DNA from: Streptomyces sp. NBC_00250
GTDB lineage: Bacteria > Actinomycetota > Actinomycetes > Streptomycetales > Streptomycetaceae
Length of the DNA stretch: 64,000 bases
Assembly: GCF_036192275.1 (NCBI RefSeq)
Contig: NZ_CP108088.1
Span: 4,837,501-4,901,500 of the forward strand
Direction of reading: 5' to 3'
Shown here: one piece after another, positions 53,539 through 62,313 of the stretch
How positions within the stretch are numbered: the first letter of the stretch is position 1
Layout: each line of letters starts with the position of its first letter
Position numbers and translations under genes: made by a program
The notes under the pieces: model-generated
The model's database searches: none
Seen by the model: only the letters and a program-made list of their open reading frames with translations
Told to the model about the DNA's origin: nothing

Positions 53539-53621
53539 GGGAGCGGAAGGACGGGAGCGGAAGGCCGGGGAGCGGAAGGACGGGAGCGGAAGGCAGAGGA
53601 GCGGAAGGCCGGGGAGCGGAG
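53539..53621. repeat. tandem GGGAGCGGAAGG repeat between convergent genes
   Basis: About six copies of a 14-15 base unit GGGAGCGGAAGGACG / GGGGAGCGGAAGGCC, with a 29-base higher-order period. Lies between the sigma gene and the convergent LuxR-type gene. Purine-rich on the plus strand. No gene in 53493-53630. Confidence 0.75.
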
Positions 53622-53630
53622 GCGGACCGG

Positions 53631-54293
53631 TCACGTGTCCGAGCGGTGGCCGAGGACCTCGCGGGCCCGGAGGCCGGCCTGGAAGCGGGAGCGGGCGTTC
53701 AGGGCGGTCATCAGGGAGGCGACGCGGCGCCGGTAGGTGCGCAGGGACACTCCGAGGAGGCGGGACGCCGTCTCGTCGGTGTGGCCGGCCGCCAGGGATC
53801 GCAGTACGGCCCGGTCGGCGTCGCCGAGGTGGGGGAACGGGGTGCGGCGGTAGACGGCGAGGTCCGTCGCGGTCTCCCAGGCCGTCTCGAACAGGGCTCG
53901 CACCCCGGCCACCACGTCCGGCTCCTGGACGACGCTGTACGTACGGGGTCCTCCCGCGGCGGGCCGTGGGGCCGCGAGGACGGCGAGGCGCCGGTCGACG
54001 ACGATCGCCTCGCGGGCCGGGGGAGCGGGCGAGATCCGGATCTCCGCACCGGCCCCGACGAGGAGGTCGAGCAACTCCCGTCCGCCGGAGGCCCGGAAGA
54101 CGTCGGGCCCGTACAACTTGCGTATCACCAGGCCCGGTACGGGTGTGCGACGGGAACCCGTGGCCGCCGCCGACCAGGTCCCGGGTTCCCCGGCCGCGCA
54201 GAGGAACTCCCGCCGCACACCGTCGAAGAGGGCGCCCGCGCGCCGCATCAGCTCGTTCTCGCCCCGCAGCGTCACGATGCTCTTCGTCGTCAT
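53631..54293 (-). CDS. LuxR-type HTH regulator (TrmB/PLD-like N-terminus)
   Basis: Protein of 220 residues. N-terminal segment STKSIVTLRGENEL-like (TTKSIVTLRGENELMRRAGALFDGVRREFLCAAG) and VIRKLYGPDV...AGAEIRISPAPPAREAIVVDRRLAVL resemble the effector part found in Streptomyces single-domain LuxR regulators. The C-terminal helix-turn-helix is LRSLAAGHTDETASRLLGVSLRTYRRRVASLMTALNARSRFQAGLRA. Divergent from the aldo/keto reductase with 57 bases between starts, so that gene is a likely target. Confidence 0.85.
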   Translation of the reverse strand: MTTKSIVTLRGENELMRRAGALFDGVRREFLCAAGEPGTWSAAATGSRRTPVPGLVIRKLYGPDVFRASGGRELLDLLVGAGAEIRISPAPPAREAIVVDRRLAVLAAPRPAAGGPRTYSVVQEPDVVAGVRALFETAWETATDLAVYRRTPFPHLGDADRAVLRSLAAGHTDETASRLLGVSLRTYRRRVASLMTALNARSRFQAGLRAREVLGHRSDT

Positions 54294-54350
54294 GGCACCA
54301 AACTGCCAGCCGTTCGTCTCCGGCACGAGCGGTCCCGAGGATCTGGAGGC

Positions 54351-55235
54351 ATGACCACGATCCATGAGAACGCCTCCTCCGCCTTCCTCCTCGGCGGAGA
54401 CCTTCCCGTCGCCCGCATGGGCTTCGGCGCCATGCGGCTCCCGGCCCGGGAGATCGCCGGCCCCGCGAACGATCCGGCCACCTCGGCGGCCGTACTGCGG
54501 CGGGCCGTCGAGCTCGGGGTGAACCACATCGACACCGCCTGGTTCTACTTCCACGGCGGCCTCTCGGCGAACGACCTGATCCGCCGCACCCTGCACCCCT
54601 ACGCCGAGGACCTGGTCCTGGCGGCCAAGGTCGGCCCGGTCCGCCACCCCGACGGCGGCCGGGGCGCCCCGGCCGGGCCCCGCGAGCTGGCCGCCGGCGT
54701 CCGCCGCACGCTCGGTGAACTCGGCCTCGACCGCCTCGACCTCGTCTACCTGAGGCTCCAGCCCGACGAGGACGGCGGCGAGGCCGGGCCGCTCGCCGAG
54801 CGGTTCGGCGCGCTCGCCGCCCTGCGCGAGCAGGGCCTGATCCGGCACCTCGGCCTCAGCAACACGACCACCGAACAGCTCACCGAGGCGCAACGCATCG
54901 CCCCGGTGGCGGCCGTACAGAACCTGTACGGGCTGTTCCACCGCCCGGACCCGGCCGTCCTCGCCGCCTGCACCCGCCAGAACATCGCCTTCGTCCCGTT
55001 CTTCTCCCTGGAAAGCCTGGGCCGCCCGGAGCCCGCCGAACCGCTCAGGCGCATCGCCGCCCGACACGGCGTCTCCCCCGCCCGGATCAAACTCGCCTGG
55101 ACGATGGCCCGGTCACCCGTCGTCCTTCCGATCCCCGGCACGTCCTCGGTGGCCCACGTGGAGGACAACATCGCAGCGGCCGCCCTGACCCTCACCAAGG
55201 CCGACCTGGCCGAGCTCGACGCGCTGCCCCACTGA
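54351..55235 (+). CDS. aldo/keto reductase
   Basis: TIM-barrel oxidoreductase of 294 residues: PVARMGFGAMRLPAREI, GVNHIDTAWFYFHG (Asp and Tyr), VLAAKVGPVR (Lys), LGLDRLDLVYLRLQPDEDG, HLGLSNTTTEQLTEAQ and VVLPIPGTSSVAHVEDNIAAA (NADPH phosphate site). The catalytic His usually in the LHWPD block is replaced (LRLQPDED). That is seen in one aldo/keto-reductase subgroup but may lower activity. GGAGG ribosome site just upstream. Probable target of the divergent LuxR-type regulator. Confidence 0.92.
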   Translation: MTTIHENASSAFLLGGDLPVARMGFGAMRLPAREIAGPANDPATSAAVLRRAVELGVNHIDTAWFYFHGGLSANDLIRRTLHPYAEDLVLAAKVGPVRHPDGGRGAPAGPRELAAGVRRTLGELGLDRLDLVYLRLQPDEDGGEAGPLAERFGALAALREQGLIRHLGLSNTTTEQLTEAQRIAPVAAVQNLYGLFHRPDPAVLAACTRQNIAFVPFFSLESLGRPEPAEPLRRIAARHGVSPARIKLAWTMARSPVVLPIPGTSSVAHVEDNIAAAALTLTKADLAELDALPH

Positions 55236-55339
55236 GTCGGTTCGGCCATGCGGGCCCGTCGTGTCCACCGACTGGTGGACACCGGGTTCAACCGGTCGAG
55301 GCTGATGGGAGGAAGGGCCCGCGGACGAGCATCTGAGGC

Positions 55340-57559
55340 ATGAGAAATCGACCGGTTCGTTTGGCCCGTTGGAGTGCCCGGCACCCGTGGAGCGCGATCA
55401 TCGGGTGGTTCGTCTTCGTCGTTCTGTGCCTCGGCGCAGGCATCGCGTCCGGCAGCAACGCGGCGACCACCAAGGACTTCTGGGTCGGGGAGGCGGGGCA
55501 CGCCGAGGCGATGGCGACCGAGGGCGGTCTCCAACGCCGGCCCACCGAGCACGTCCTGATCCGCGCGAAGTCCGGTCCGCTGGACCCGGAGGCGGCCGGT
55601 GCCGCGGTCCGTGAGCTCACCGACCGGATGGCCGGGCTGCCGGAGGTGGACAGCGTGGCCGCCCCGGTCCGCTCGAAGGACGGCAGCACCCTGCGCGTGA
55701 CCGTGGTCCTGAAGGGCGCCGAGCTGGAGGGGCGGAAGAACGTCGTCCCGCTCCTCGAACAGACGGCGAAGGTGGCCGCCGGCCACCCCGGCCTGGTCGT
55801 GGAAGAGTCCGGATCGCCCGCCATCAGCAAGGGCGTCAACGATCAGCGCTCGGACGACCTCGCGCTCTCGGAACGCATCACCCTGCCGGTCACCCTCGTC
55901 ATCCTGCTGATCGTCTTCGGCTCGGTGGTCATGGCCGGTGTGCCGCTGCTCCTCGCACTCTCCTCGATCGCCGCCACCATAGGCCTGGCCATGCTGGCCT
56001 CCCACGCCCTCCCCGACGCCGGCGTCGGGACCAACATGATCCTGCTCATCGGCCTGGCCGTGGGCGTCGACTACACGCTCTTCCACCTCAAGCGCGAACG
56101 CGAGGAACGGGCCCGCGCCGAAGGCCGGCTCAGCCCCGAGGCACTGGTGGAGCTCGCGGCGGCCACGGCCGGCCGCGCCATCGTGGCATCCGGCCTCGCG
56201 GTGATCGTCTCCACCGCGACGCTCTACCTGGCCACGGACGTCATCTTCTCCTCGCTGGCGACGGGCACGATCCTGGTCGTGGCGGTCGCCGTGGCCAGTT
56301 CCCTGACCGTGCTCCCCGCGCTGCTCGTGAAGATCGGCCACCGTACCGAGCGCCGTGCCGCCAAGAAGGCCGCGCGGCGGGCGAGCCGGGGCGAGCCGGT
56401 GCGTACGAAGCCGGTGAAGCCGGAGAACGGCAGGGTGTTCACCGCCCTGCTGCGCCCCGCGCGGCGGCACCCCGCGATCACCCTGTGCGTATCCGTACTG
56501 CTCATGCTCGGCATCGCGGCCCCCGCGCTCGGCATGAAGCTCATCGACCCCGGCAAGGACACCTTCTCCCGCGACATCCCGGCCATGCAGGTCTACGACC
56601 GGCTGACCGCGAAGTTCCCGGAGCTCCTGGTCAAGCACGAGGTCGTGGCCCGCTCCACCCCCGACCGGGCACCGCAGGTCCGGCAGGCGCTGGTGGAACT
56701 GGGCCGGCGGGCCCAGACGGACCCGCTCTTCGCCCGGAACGCCGAGCCGACGGTGCGCACCTCGGCCGACGGCCGGACCAGCGTGCTCGAACTGGCCGTC
56801 CCCCACCCCGCGCCCTCCGCCCCGGCGATCGAGTCGCTCCACCGCCTCCGCGAGGTGCATCTGCCCGCCACGGTCGGCACGCTGCCCGGCGTGGAGACGG
56901 CGGTGAGCGGTGACGTGGCCCGCGGCCAGGACTATGTGGAGCACGAGAACGGCAAGCTGCCGCTGGTCATCGGGGCCCTTCTGCTGCTGACCTTCCTCAT
57001 GACCGTCTGGGCCTTCCGCTCGGTGGTGATCGCCCTGATCGGCGTCCTCCTCAACCTGCTCTCCGCCGCCGCCGCGCTCGGCGCGCTGGTCCTGGTCTTC
57101 CAGGGAACGTGGGCGGAGAACCTGCTGGACTTCGACTCCCTCGGGGCGATCGCGTCGCGCGTACCGCTCTTCCTCTTCGTGATCCTCTTCGGGCTGTCGA
57201 TGGACTACCAGGTGTTCGTGGTCAGCCGGATCAAGGAGGCGATGGACACCGGGACGACGGCCCGCGCGGCGGTACTGGACGGCATCGGCCGCTCGGCCAA
57301 GGTGGTGACGAGCGCGGCGATGGTGATGGTCACGGTGTTCGCGGCCTTCGTCTTCCTGCACCTCACCGAGATGAAGCAGATGGGCTTCTGCCTGGCGGTG
57401 GGGGTCCTGCTGGACGCAGTGATCATCAGGATGATGATCCTGCCGTCGCTCCTGCTGCTCCTCGGCGAGCGGGCCTGGTGGCCACGGCGACCCACGCCGA
57501 GGCCCGTGGAGACGCCCGCCGCTCCCGAAGCCGCTCTCCCCGTCCGCTCCGGTGCGTAA
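55340..57559 (+). CDS. MMPL-family RND transporter
   Basis: Transporter of 739 residues with the classic two-repeat layout: helix 1 (ARHPWSAIIGWFVFVVLCLGAG), large extracytoplasmic loop, helices 2-6 (ITLPVTLVILLIVFGSVVMAGVPLLLAL, MILLIGLAVGVDYTLFHLKREREERARAEG with the GxxxDY motif), then a second half with VIALIGVLLNLLSAAAALGALVLVFQ and FLFVILFGLSMDYQVFVVSRIKEAMD (FGLSMDY, proton-relay Asp). It probably exports lipids or drugs. Its stop overlaps the next gene by eight bases, so it is coupled to the two-component system. Confidence 0.95.
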   Translation: MRNRPVRLARWSARHPWSAIIGWFVFVVLCLGAGIASGSNAATTKDFWVGEAGHAEAMATEGGLQRRPTEHVLIRAKSGPLDPEAAGAAVRELTDRMAGLPEVDSVAAPVRSKDGSTLRVTVVLKGAELEGRKNVVPLLEQTAKVAAGHPGLVVEESGSPAISKGVNDQRSDDLALSERITLPVTLVILLIVFGSVVMAGVPLLLALSSIAATIGLAMLASHALPDAGVGTNMILLIGLAVGVDYTLFHLKREREERARAEGRLSPEALVELAAATAGRAIVASGLAVIVSTATLYLATDVIFSSLATGTILVVAVAVASSLTVLPALLVKIGHRTERRAAKKAARRASRGEPVRTKPVKPENGRVFTALLRPARRHPAITLCVSVLLMLGIAAPALGMKLIDPGKDTFSRDIPAMQVYDRLTAKFPELLVKHEVVARSTPDRAPQVRQALVELGRRAQTDPLFARNAEPTVRTSADGRTSVLELAVPHPAPSAPAIESLHRLREVHLPATVGTLPGVETAVSGDVARGQDYVEHENGKLPLVIGALLLLTFLMTVWAFRSVVIALIGVLLNLLSAAAALGALVLVFQGTWAENLLDFDSLGAIASRVPLFLFVILFGLSMDYQVFVVSRIKEAMDTGTTARAAVLDGIGRSAKVVTSAAMVMVTVFAAFVFLHLTEMKQMGFCLAVGVLLDAVIIRMMILPSLLLLLGERAWWPRRPTPRPVETPAAPEAALPVRSGA

Positions 57560-58751
57560 TCTGACGATCATGCTTCAACGACCGCAGCGCGGCGACCCGT
57601 TATGGATCTGGGCACTCCACGGGTGGGAGGGGCTGTCCTGGGCGCTCATCGCCCTCGTCACCCTGATCACCGTCGTGGGCGACGCTCCGACGACGACGAA
57701 GGTCGGGGTACCGGTACTGGTGGGCGTCCTGGCCCTCGGCTACGCGCTCGTGCGCTGCCGCCCCGAGAACCCTCTGCTTCGCCCGTACGGCTATCTGGGC
57801 GTCCTCGTGGCAGCGCTGGGCGGTCTCTCGTACGTCGGCGACGGCCTCGGGGTCTTCTACACCGTGATGCTCGCGCAGTTCGTCGTCTTCGCGGACAGCC
57901 TCAAGGCGGCGGTCGTCTCCTCGGGTCTCGGCGCGGCGGCGATCACGGTCGGCGGCACCCTGCGGGAAGGCCGGCGCTTCGACGTCCTGTTCACCAACAC
58001 CGTCTCCTCCCTCGCGGTGTTCGCGGTCGGCGTCCTGATCGCGGTGGTGACGCCCCGGGCCCTGGCACTGCGGGACGAACGGGCCCGGCTGAGAGCGGAC
58101 TTGAGGTCCGCCCAGCTGGAGCTGGTCGAGGCGTACCAGCGCCAGGGCGCCGCGGAGGAGCGCGAGCGCCTCGCCCGGGAGATCCACGACACCCTCGCCC
58201 AGGGCTTCGCCTCCATCATCGTGCTGGCGGAGGCGGCCCGGTCCGGGCTCGCCGTGGCCCCCGACAGAAGCGCCCAGCAGCTGCAGTCCATCGAACAGAC
58301 CGCCCGGGAGAACCTCGCCGAGGCCCGCGTCCTCGTCGGCGCGGCCCCCCGCAGCGGCGTGGCCGCCGGATCGGTCGCGACGACGCTCCGCCGCACCTTG
58401 GACCGGTTCACCGAGGACACCGGGCTCATCGTCACGGCGGAGCTGGCGGACCTCGCGTGCGACCAGCCGACGCGGGTCGCCCTGCTGCGGTGCACGCAGG
58501 AGTCCCTGGCCAACATCCGCAAGCACGCGGACGCCTCCACGGTCGGCGTCGTCCTCGCGCGCCACCGGAACGGCGTCGAGCTGGAGATCACCGACGACGG
58601 ACGCGGGTTCGTCGTCGAGGAGTCCCAGGGCTTCGGCCTGGACGGCATGCGCAAGCGCCTCGCCGAATTCGGCGGCGATCTCACCGTCACCAGCTCGCTC
58701 GGCGACGGGACCCGGATCCTCGCCATGATCCCCATGAACGGCCAGGTGTGA
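57552..58751 (+). CDS. sensor histidine kinase (NarL-type system)
   Basis: Kinase of 399 residues (GTG at 57552 inside the MMPL end; an ATG at 57570 is the alternative). Membrane part: WALHGWEGLSWALIALVTLITVV and three to four further hydrophobic helices to about residue 175. HisKA_3: ERERLAREIHDTLAQGFASIIVLAEAA with the phospho-His. HATPase_c: LRCTQESLANIRKHADASTVGVVL and DDGRGFVVEESQGFGLDGMRKRLAEFGGDLTVTSSLGDGTRI. Upstream MMPL overlap and downstream GTGA overlap make a three-gene unit. Confidence 0.93.
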   Translation: MRNLTIMLQRPQRGDPLWIWALHGWEGLSWALIALVTLITVVGDAPTTTKVGVPVLVGVLALGYALVRCRPENPLLRPYGYLGVLVAALGGLSYVGDGLGVFYTVMLAQFVVFADSLKAAVVSSGLGAAAITVGGTLREGRRFDVLFTNTVSSLAVFAVGVLIAVVTPRALALRDERARLRADLRSAQLELVEAYQRQGAAEERERLAREIHDTLAQGFASIIVLAEAARSGLAVAPDRSAQQLQSIEQTARENLAEARVLVGAAPRSGVAAGSVATTLRRTLDRFTEDTGLIVTAELADLACDQPTRVALLRCTQESLANIRKHADASTVGVVLARHRNGVELEITDDGRGFVVEESQGFGLDGMRKRLAEFGGDLTVTSSLGDGTRILAMIPMNGQV

Positions 58752-59500
58752 CAGACATGACGGCGACTGAGCCCACGAGCGCGAGCGCGAGCACGAGTAC
58801 GAGCGGGAGTACGGCCACAACCGCGACCACGGCCACAACCGCGACCGCGACCACGGCCACGAGCCAAGGGCGCCGCCTGCGCGTCGTCCTGGCCGACGAC
58901 CATACGGTGATGCGTGCCGGACTTGTCGCGCTGCTGGCTTCCGAGCCCACCATCGACATCGTCGGCGAGGCGGGAGACGGCCGCGAGGCCGTACGGCTCG
59001 TCGAACAGCTCGACCCGGATGTGGTGCTCCTCGACCTGCGGATGCCCGTACTCGACGGTGTGGGCGCCACCACCGAGATCGTCGGAAGCGGCGCGCGGAC
59101 CCGGGTCCTCATCCTGACCACGTACGACACCGACGCGGACATCGAGCGGGGCGTCGAGGCGGGGGCCACCGGCTATCTCCTCAAGGACGCCACCCGTGAC
59201 CAGCTGGTCGAAGCCATCCACTCCGCCTCCCGGGGCGAAACCGTCCTCGCCCCGCGCGTCGCGCAACGGCTCGTGGCCAGGATGCGCCGGCCCGTGCCCG
59301 TGGCACTCACCGCGCGGGAGGCCGACGTGCTGCGCGCGGTCGCCGACGGATTGTCCAACGCGGAGATCGGCCGGCGTCTCTTCATCGGAGAGGCCACGGT
59401 GAAGACCCATCTCCTGCGGATCTTCGCGAAGCTCGACGTCGGCGACCGCACGCGCGCCGTGGTCGTGGCGATGAACAGCGGGCTGCTGGAGCAGCGCTAG
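58748..59500 (+). CDS. NarL/FixJ-family response regulator
   Basis: Protein of 250 residues. The first about 45 residues are low-complexity Ser/Thr/Ala (TSASASTSTSGSTATTATTA...), encoded by tandem 18-base units, an unusual extension before the receiver. Receiver: RVVLADDHTVMRAGL, VVLLDLRMPVLDGV (phospho-Asp), LTTYD, LLKDATRDQL. LuxR-type HTH: ALTAREADVLRAVADGLSNAEIGRRLFIGEATVKTHLLRIFAKLDVGDRTRAVV. Start GTG at 58748 overlaps the kinase stop (GTGA); an ATG at 58757 is nearly as good. Confidence 0.92.
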   Translation: MTDMTATEPTSASASTSTSGSTATTATTATTATATTATSQGRRLRVVLADDHTVMRAGLVALLASEPTIDIVGEAGDGREAVRLVEQLDPDVVLLDLRMPVLDGVGATTEIVGSGARTRVLILTTYDTDADIERGVEAGATGYLLKDATRDQLVEAIHSASRGETVLAPRVAQRLVARMRRPVPVALTAREADVLRAVADGLSNAEIGRRLFIGEATVKTHLLRIFAKLDVGDRTRAVVVAMNSGLLEQR

Positions 59501-59768
59501 CCCGGCAGGGAACACACGAAAGCCCCGGGTCGCAGACCTGGGTCGGTGTCATGGGACGGCCTCCGCGGATCTCGGGTTGAGGCCTCGCGCCACAGGCGTA
59601 GCGTGGAAGGGGCCGAGCTCGGTGAGCAGGGTGCGTGGCTGGGTGTGACATCCCACAGAGAGCCCGGCTGTCCGCACGATGCCCGCCCGAGCCCGCCCTG
59701 ATGCCCGCTTCCGGTGTCGCGCCCTCGCCGGCGGAGCCGGCGGGGTAGAGGCACGAGGAGCGATCGCT

Positions 59769-61139
59769 ATGGGCAAGCTCTCGATCGAGCAGTTGCGTGA
59801 ACGGGTCCGCGGGGCGGTCACCACCCCTGAAGACGATGGCTACGACGCGGCACGCGAGGTCCGCAACGCCATGATCGACAGGAGGCCGGCCGCCGTCGCG
59901 CGCTGCGTCAACGCGGGCGACGTCATGGCCGCGGTCGACTTCGCGCGGGAGAACGAGGTCGACCTGGCGGTGCGTGGCGGCGGGCACAGCGTGCCCGGCT
60001 TCGGTACCTGCGACGGCGGCGTCGTGGCCGATCTGTCGGGGATGCGCGGCGTGCGGGTCGACCCCGTGCGGCGGACGGCACGCGCCGAAGGCGGCGCGAC
60101 CTGGGGTGACTTCAACGCGGCGACGCACGCCTTCGGCCTGGCGACGACCGGGGGGATCATCTCGACCACCGGTGTCGGCGGGCTCACCCTGGGTGGCGGC
60201 ATCGGCTATCTCGCCCGCGGACTCGGCCTGAGCTGCGACAACCTGATCTCCGCCGACGTGGTGACCGCGGACGGGAGGCTGCTCGTCGCGAACGAGGAGG
60301 AGAACGACGACCTGTTCTGGGCCCTTCGCGGAGGCGGCGGAAACTTCGGCGCGGTGACCTCCTTCGAGTTCCGGCTCAGCCCCGTCAAGGACATCTACGG
60401 CGGGCCGCTCCTCTACGAGCTGGAGGACGCCGCCACCGTGCTGCGCTCCTTCGCCGACTACATCGCCGACGCGCCGGAGGAACTCGGCGGCTTCCCGGCC
60501 TTCCAGCTGGCCCCGCCGCTCCCGTTCATCCCGGAGAACCGGCACGGCGACCCGTTCGTCCTGATCGTGGCGTGCTGGGCGGGGCCGCTGGACGAGGGGC
60601 CGCGCGCCCTCCAGGCCTTCCGCGACTTCGCGCCGGTGGTCGCCGAGCACGTCGGCCCCATGCCGTATCCCGCGCTCAACAGCGCCTTCGACGCGCTGGT
60701 GCCGCCCGGCCTCCAGCACTACTGGAAGGCCAACTTCGTGACCGACCTCAGCGATGCCGCGATCGAGGCGCACATGCGGTACGGGCCACGCCTGCCGGCC
60801 GTGAACTCGACGGTCCACATCTACCCCATCAACGGTGCCTGCCACCGTGTCGCACCGGACGCGACGGCCTTCGCCTACCGGGACGCCTCGTTCGCCACCG
60901 TCATCGCCGGCATGTGGCCCGACCCGTCCGCGAACGAGGCCAACATCGCGTGGGTCCGCGACTACTACGAAGCGACCGCCCCCCACTCGGAGGAAGGCGG
61001 ATACATCAACTTCATGGCCGACGACGACCAGGACCGGATCAGGGCCAATTACAGGACCAACTACGACCGCCTCGTCGAGGTCAAGCGGAAGTACGACGCA
61101 GGGAACCTGTTCCACCTGAACCAGAACATCAAGCCCTAG
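59769..61139 (+). CDS. FAD-dependent oxidoreductase, berberine-bridge-enzyme type
   Basis: Protein of 456 residues of the FAD_binding_4/BBE family. FAD domain: DLAVRGGGHSVPGFGTCDGGVVADLSGMRGVRVDPVRRTARAEGGATWGDFN (the His in GGGHS is the usual covalent attachment), TTGGIISTTGVGGLTLGGGIGYLARGLGLSCDNLISADVVTADG, and ALRGGGGNFGAVTSFEF. C-terminal BBE segment: YYEATAPHSEEGGYINFMADDD...VKRKYDAGNLFHLNQNIKP. The position of the second covalent attachment Cys of bicovalent members reads Ser/Thr here, so a single covalent link is expected. No neighbours in its pathway. Confidence 0.93.
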   Translation: MGKLSIEQLRERVRGAVTTPEDDGYDAAREVRNAMIDRRPAAVARCVNAGDVMAAVDFARENEVDLAVRGGGHSVPGFGTCDGGVVADLSGMRGVRVDPVRRTARAEGGATWGDFNAATHAFGLATTGGIISTTGVGGLTLGGGIGYLARGLGLSCDNLISADVVTADGRLLVANEEENDDLFWALRGGGGNFGAVTSFEFRLSPVKDIYGGPLLYELEDAATVLRSFADYIADAPEELGGFPAFQLAPPLPFIPENRHGDPFVLIVACWAGPLDEGPRALQAFRDFAPVVAEHVGPMPYPALNSAFDALVPPGLQHYWKANFVTDLSDAAIEAHMRYGPRLPAVNSTVHIYPINGACHRVAPDATAFAYRDASFATVIAGMWPDPSANEANIAWVRDYYEATAPHSEEGGYINFMADDDQDRIRANYRTNYDRLVEVKRKYDAGNLFHLNQNIKP

Positions 61140-61323
61140 GGGGGCGGCGTAGAGCTTGGTGTGCCGGGCCGACGGAACCGGGTAACGTCATTGTCATGTT
61201 CTTCCAGACGCCGATTCACGAGTGAGAGTGTGATGGGCCCCCGCTGACGTCCCTGGACGTCGCCGCGCCCGTCCCCCCACCGACGAATCCGTACATCACT
61301 TCGCATCTTCACCGGGAGAGCCC
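61140..61323. other. intergenic region before the DUF6243-like gene
   Basis: No gene recognised in these 184 bases. A nine-codon frame (61197-61226, MFFQTPIHE then stop) lies in the middle and could be chance. The likely promoter region of the next gene is here. Confidence 0.4.
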
Positions 61324-61551
61324 ATGACCGTGAGCAAGAACATCAACAACCCCGTGGGCCAGGGCGGCGGCCAGCGCAAGAGGCTGTCCCGCGCCGAGCG
61401 GCAGAACAACGGTCCGCACCGCAACCTCGACCGCAAGGGTGCCGCCGACCAGAAGGCGGAGCTGGTGCGCAAGATGCGCGAGAAGGCAGGCGCGGCCGAG
61501 GGCACGGCCGAGGGTGCGGGGCAGACGGGCGAGGACACCGCACGGAGCTGA
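61324..61551 (+). CDS. small hydrophilic protein (DUF6243-like)
   Basis: Highly charged 75-residue protein with no hydrophobic segment: VSKNINNPVGQGGGQRKRLSRAERQNNGPHR followed by an amphipathic helix KAELVRKMREKAG and an acidic Gly/Ala tail. The QGGGQRKRLSR motif matches small Streptomyces proteins that I recall as DUF6243. Probably intrinsically disordered. Function unknown. Confidence 0.72.
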   Translation: MTVSKNINNPVGQGGGQRKRLSRAERQNNGPHRNLDRKGAADQKAELVRKMREKAGAAEGTAEGAGQTGEDTARS

Positions 61552-61611
61552 CGGACACACCGCCGCCGTGCGGGACTCCGCAGGACGACGCCGCCGCTGC
61601 GCGGTCGGCGT

Positions 61612-62313
61612 TCACAGGCCGCCGTCGGAGGCCGACACCACTCCCGACTCGTACGCCGCGATCACCAGCTGGGCGCGGTCGCGGGCGGCCAGCTTGGACA
61701 GCAGACGGCCGATGTGAGTCTTCACGGTGCCCATGCTCAGATGCAGGCGCGCCGTGATCTCGTCGTTCGACAGGCCCCGCGCGATCAGCTTCAGGACCTC
61801 GCGCTCCCGCTCCGTCACCCCGGTCAGAAGGGCGGGGCGGTGATTCCGGACCGGGTCCTGGTCCGAGTCCCGGTCCGGGCGGCGGGCGAACTCCTCGATG
61901 AGCCGGCGGGTCACCGACGGAGCCAGCAGGGAGTCGCCCGTGGCGACGACCCGGATGGCGGCGAGCACCTCCGCGGGCGGGGCGTCCTTGAGGAGGAAGC
62001 CCGCAGCGCCGGCCCGCAGCGCCGCGTAGACGTACTCGTCGAGGTCGAACGTGGTCAGGATCAGTACCCGTGCGCCGGCGGTCTCCGGGGATCCACAGAT
62101 CTGCCGGGTCGCCTCGATGCCGTCCATGACCGGCATCCGGACGTCCATCAGGACCACGTCCGGTCGGTGCAGGCGCGCGAGCTCGACGGCCTCCGCCCCG
62201 TCGCCCGCCTCTCCCACGGCGGTGAGGCCGGGTTCGTTCTCGACGAGGATCCGGAAGGAACCGCGCAGCAACACCTGGTCGTCGACGACCAGCACCCGGG
62301 TCGCGTCCGTCAT
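61612..62313 (-). CDS. NarL/FixJ-family response regulator
   Basis: Protein of 233 residues. Receiver: [48 protein letters not shown] (phospho-Asp), [88 protein letters not shown] at 62313 overlaps, by four bases, the stop (62310) of the reading frame in which the kinase should end. Its natural kinase partner upstream is frameshifted. Confidence 0.93.
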   Translation of the reverse strand: MTDATRVLVVDDQVLLRGSFRILVENEPGLTAVGEAGDGAEAVELARLHRPDVVLMDVRMPVMDGIEATRQICGSPETAGARVLILTTFDLDEYVYAALRAGAAGFLLKDAPPAEVLAAIRVVATGDSLLAPSVTRRLIEEFARRPDRDSDQDPVRNHRPALLTGVTEREREVLKLIARGLSNDEITARLHLSMGTVKTHIGRLLSKLAARDRAQLVIAAYESGVVSASDGGL

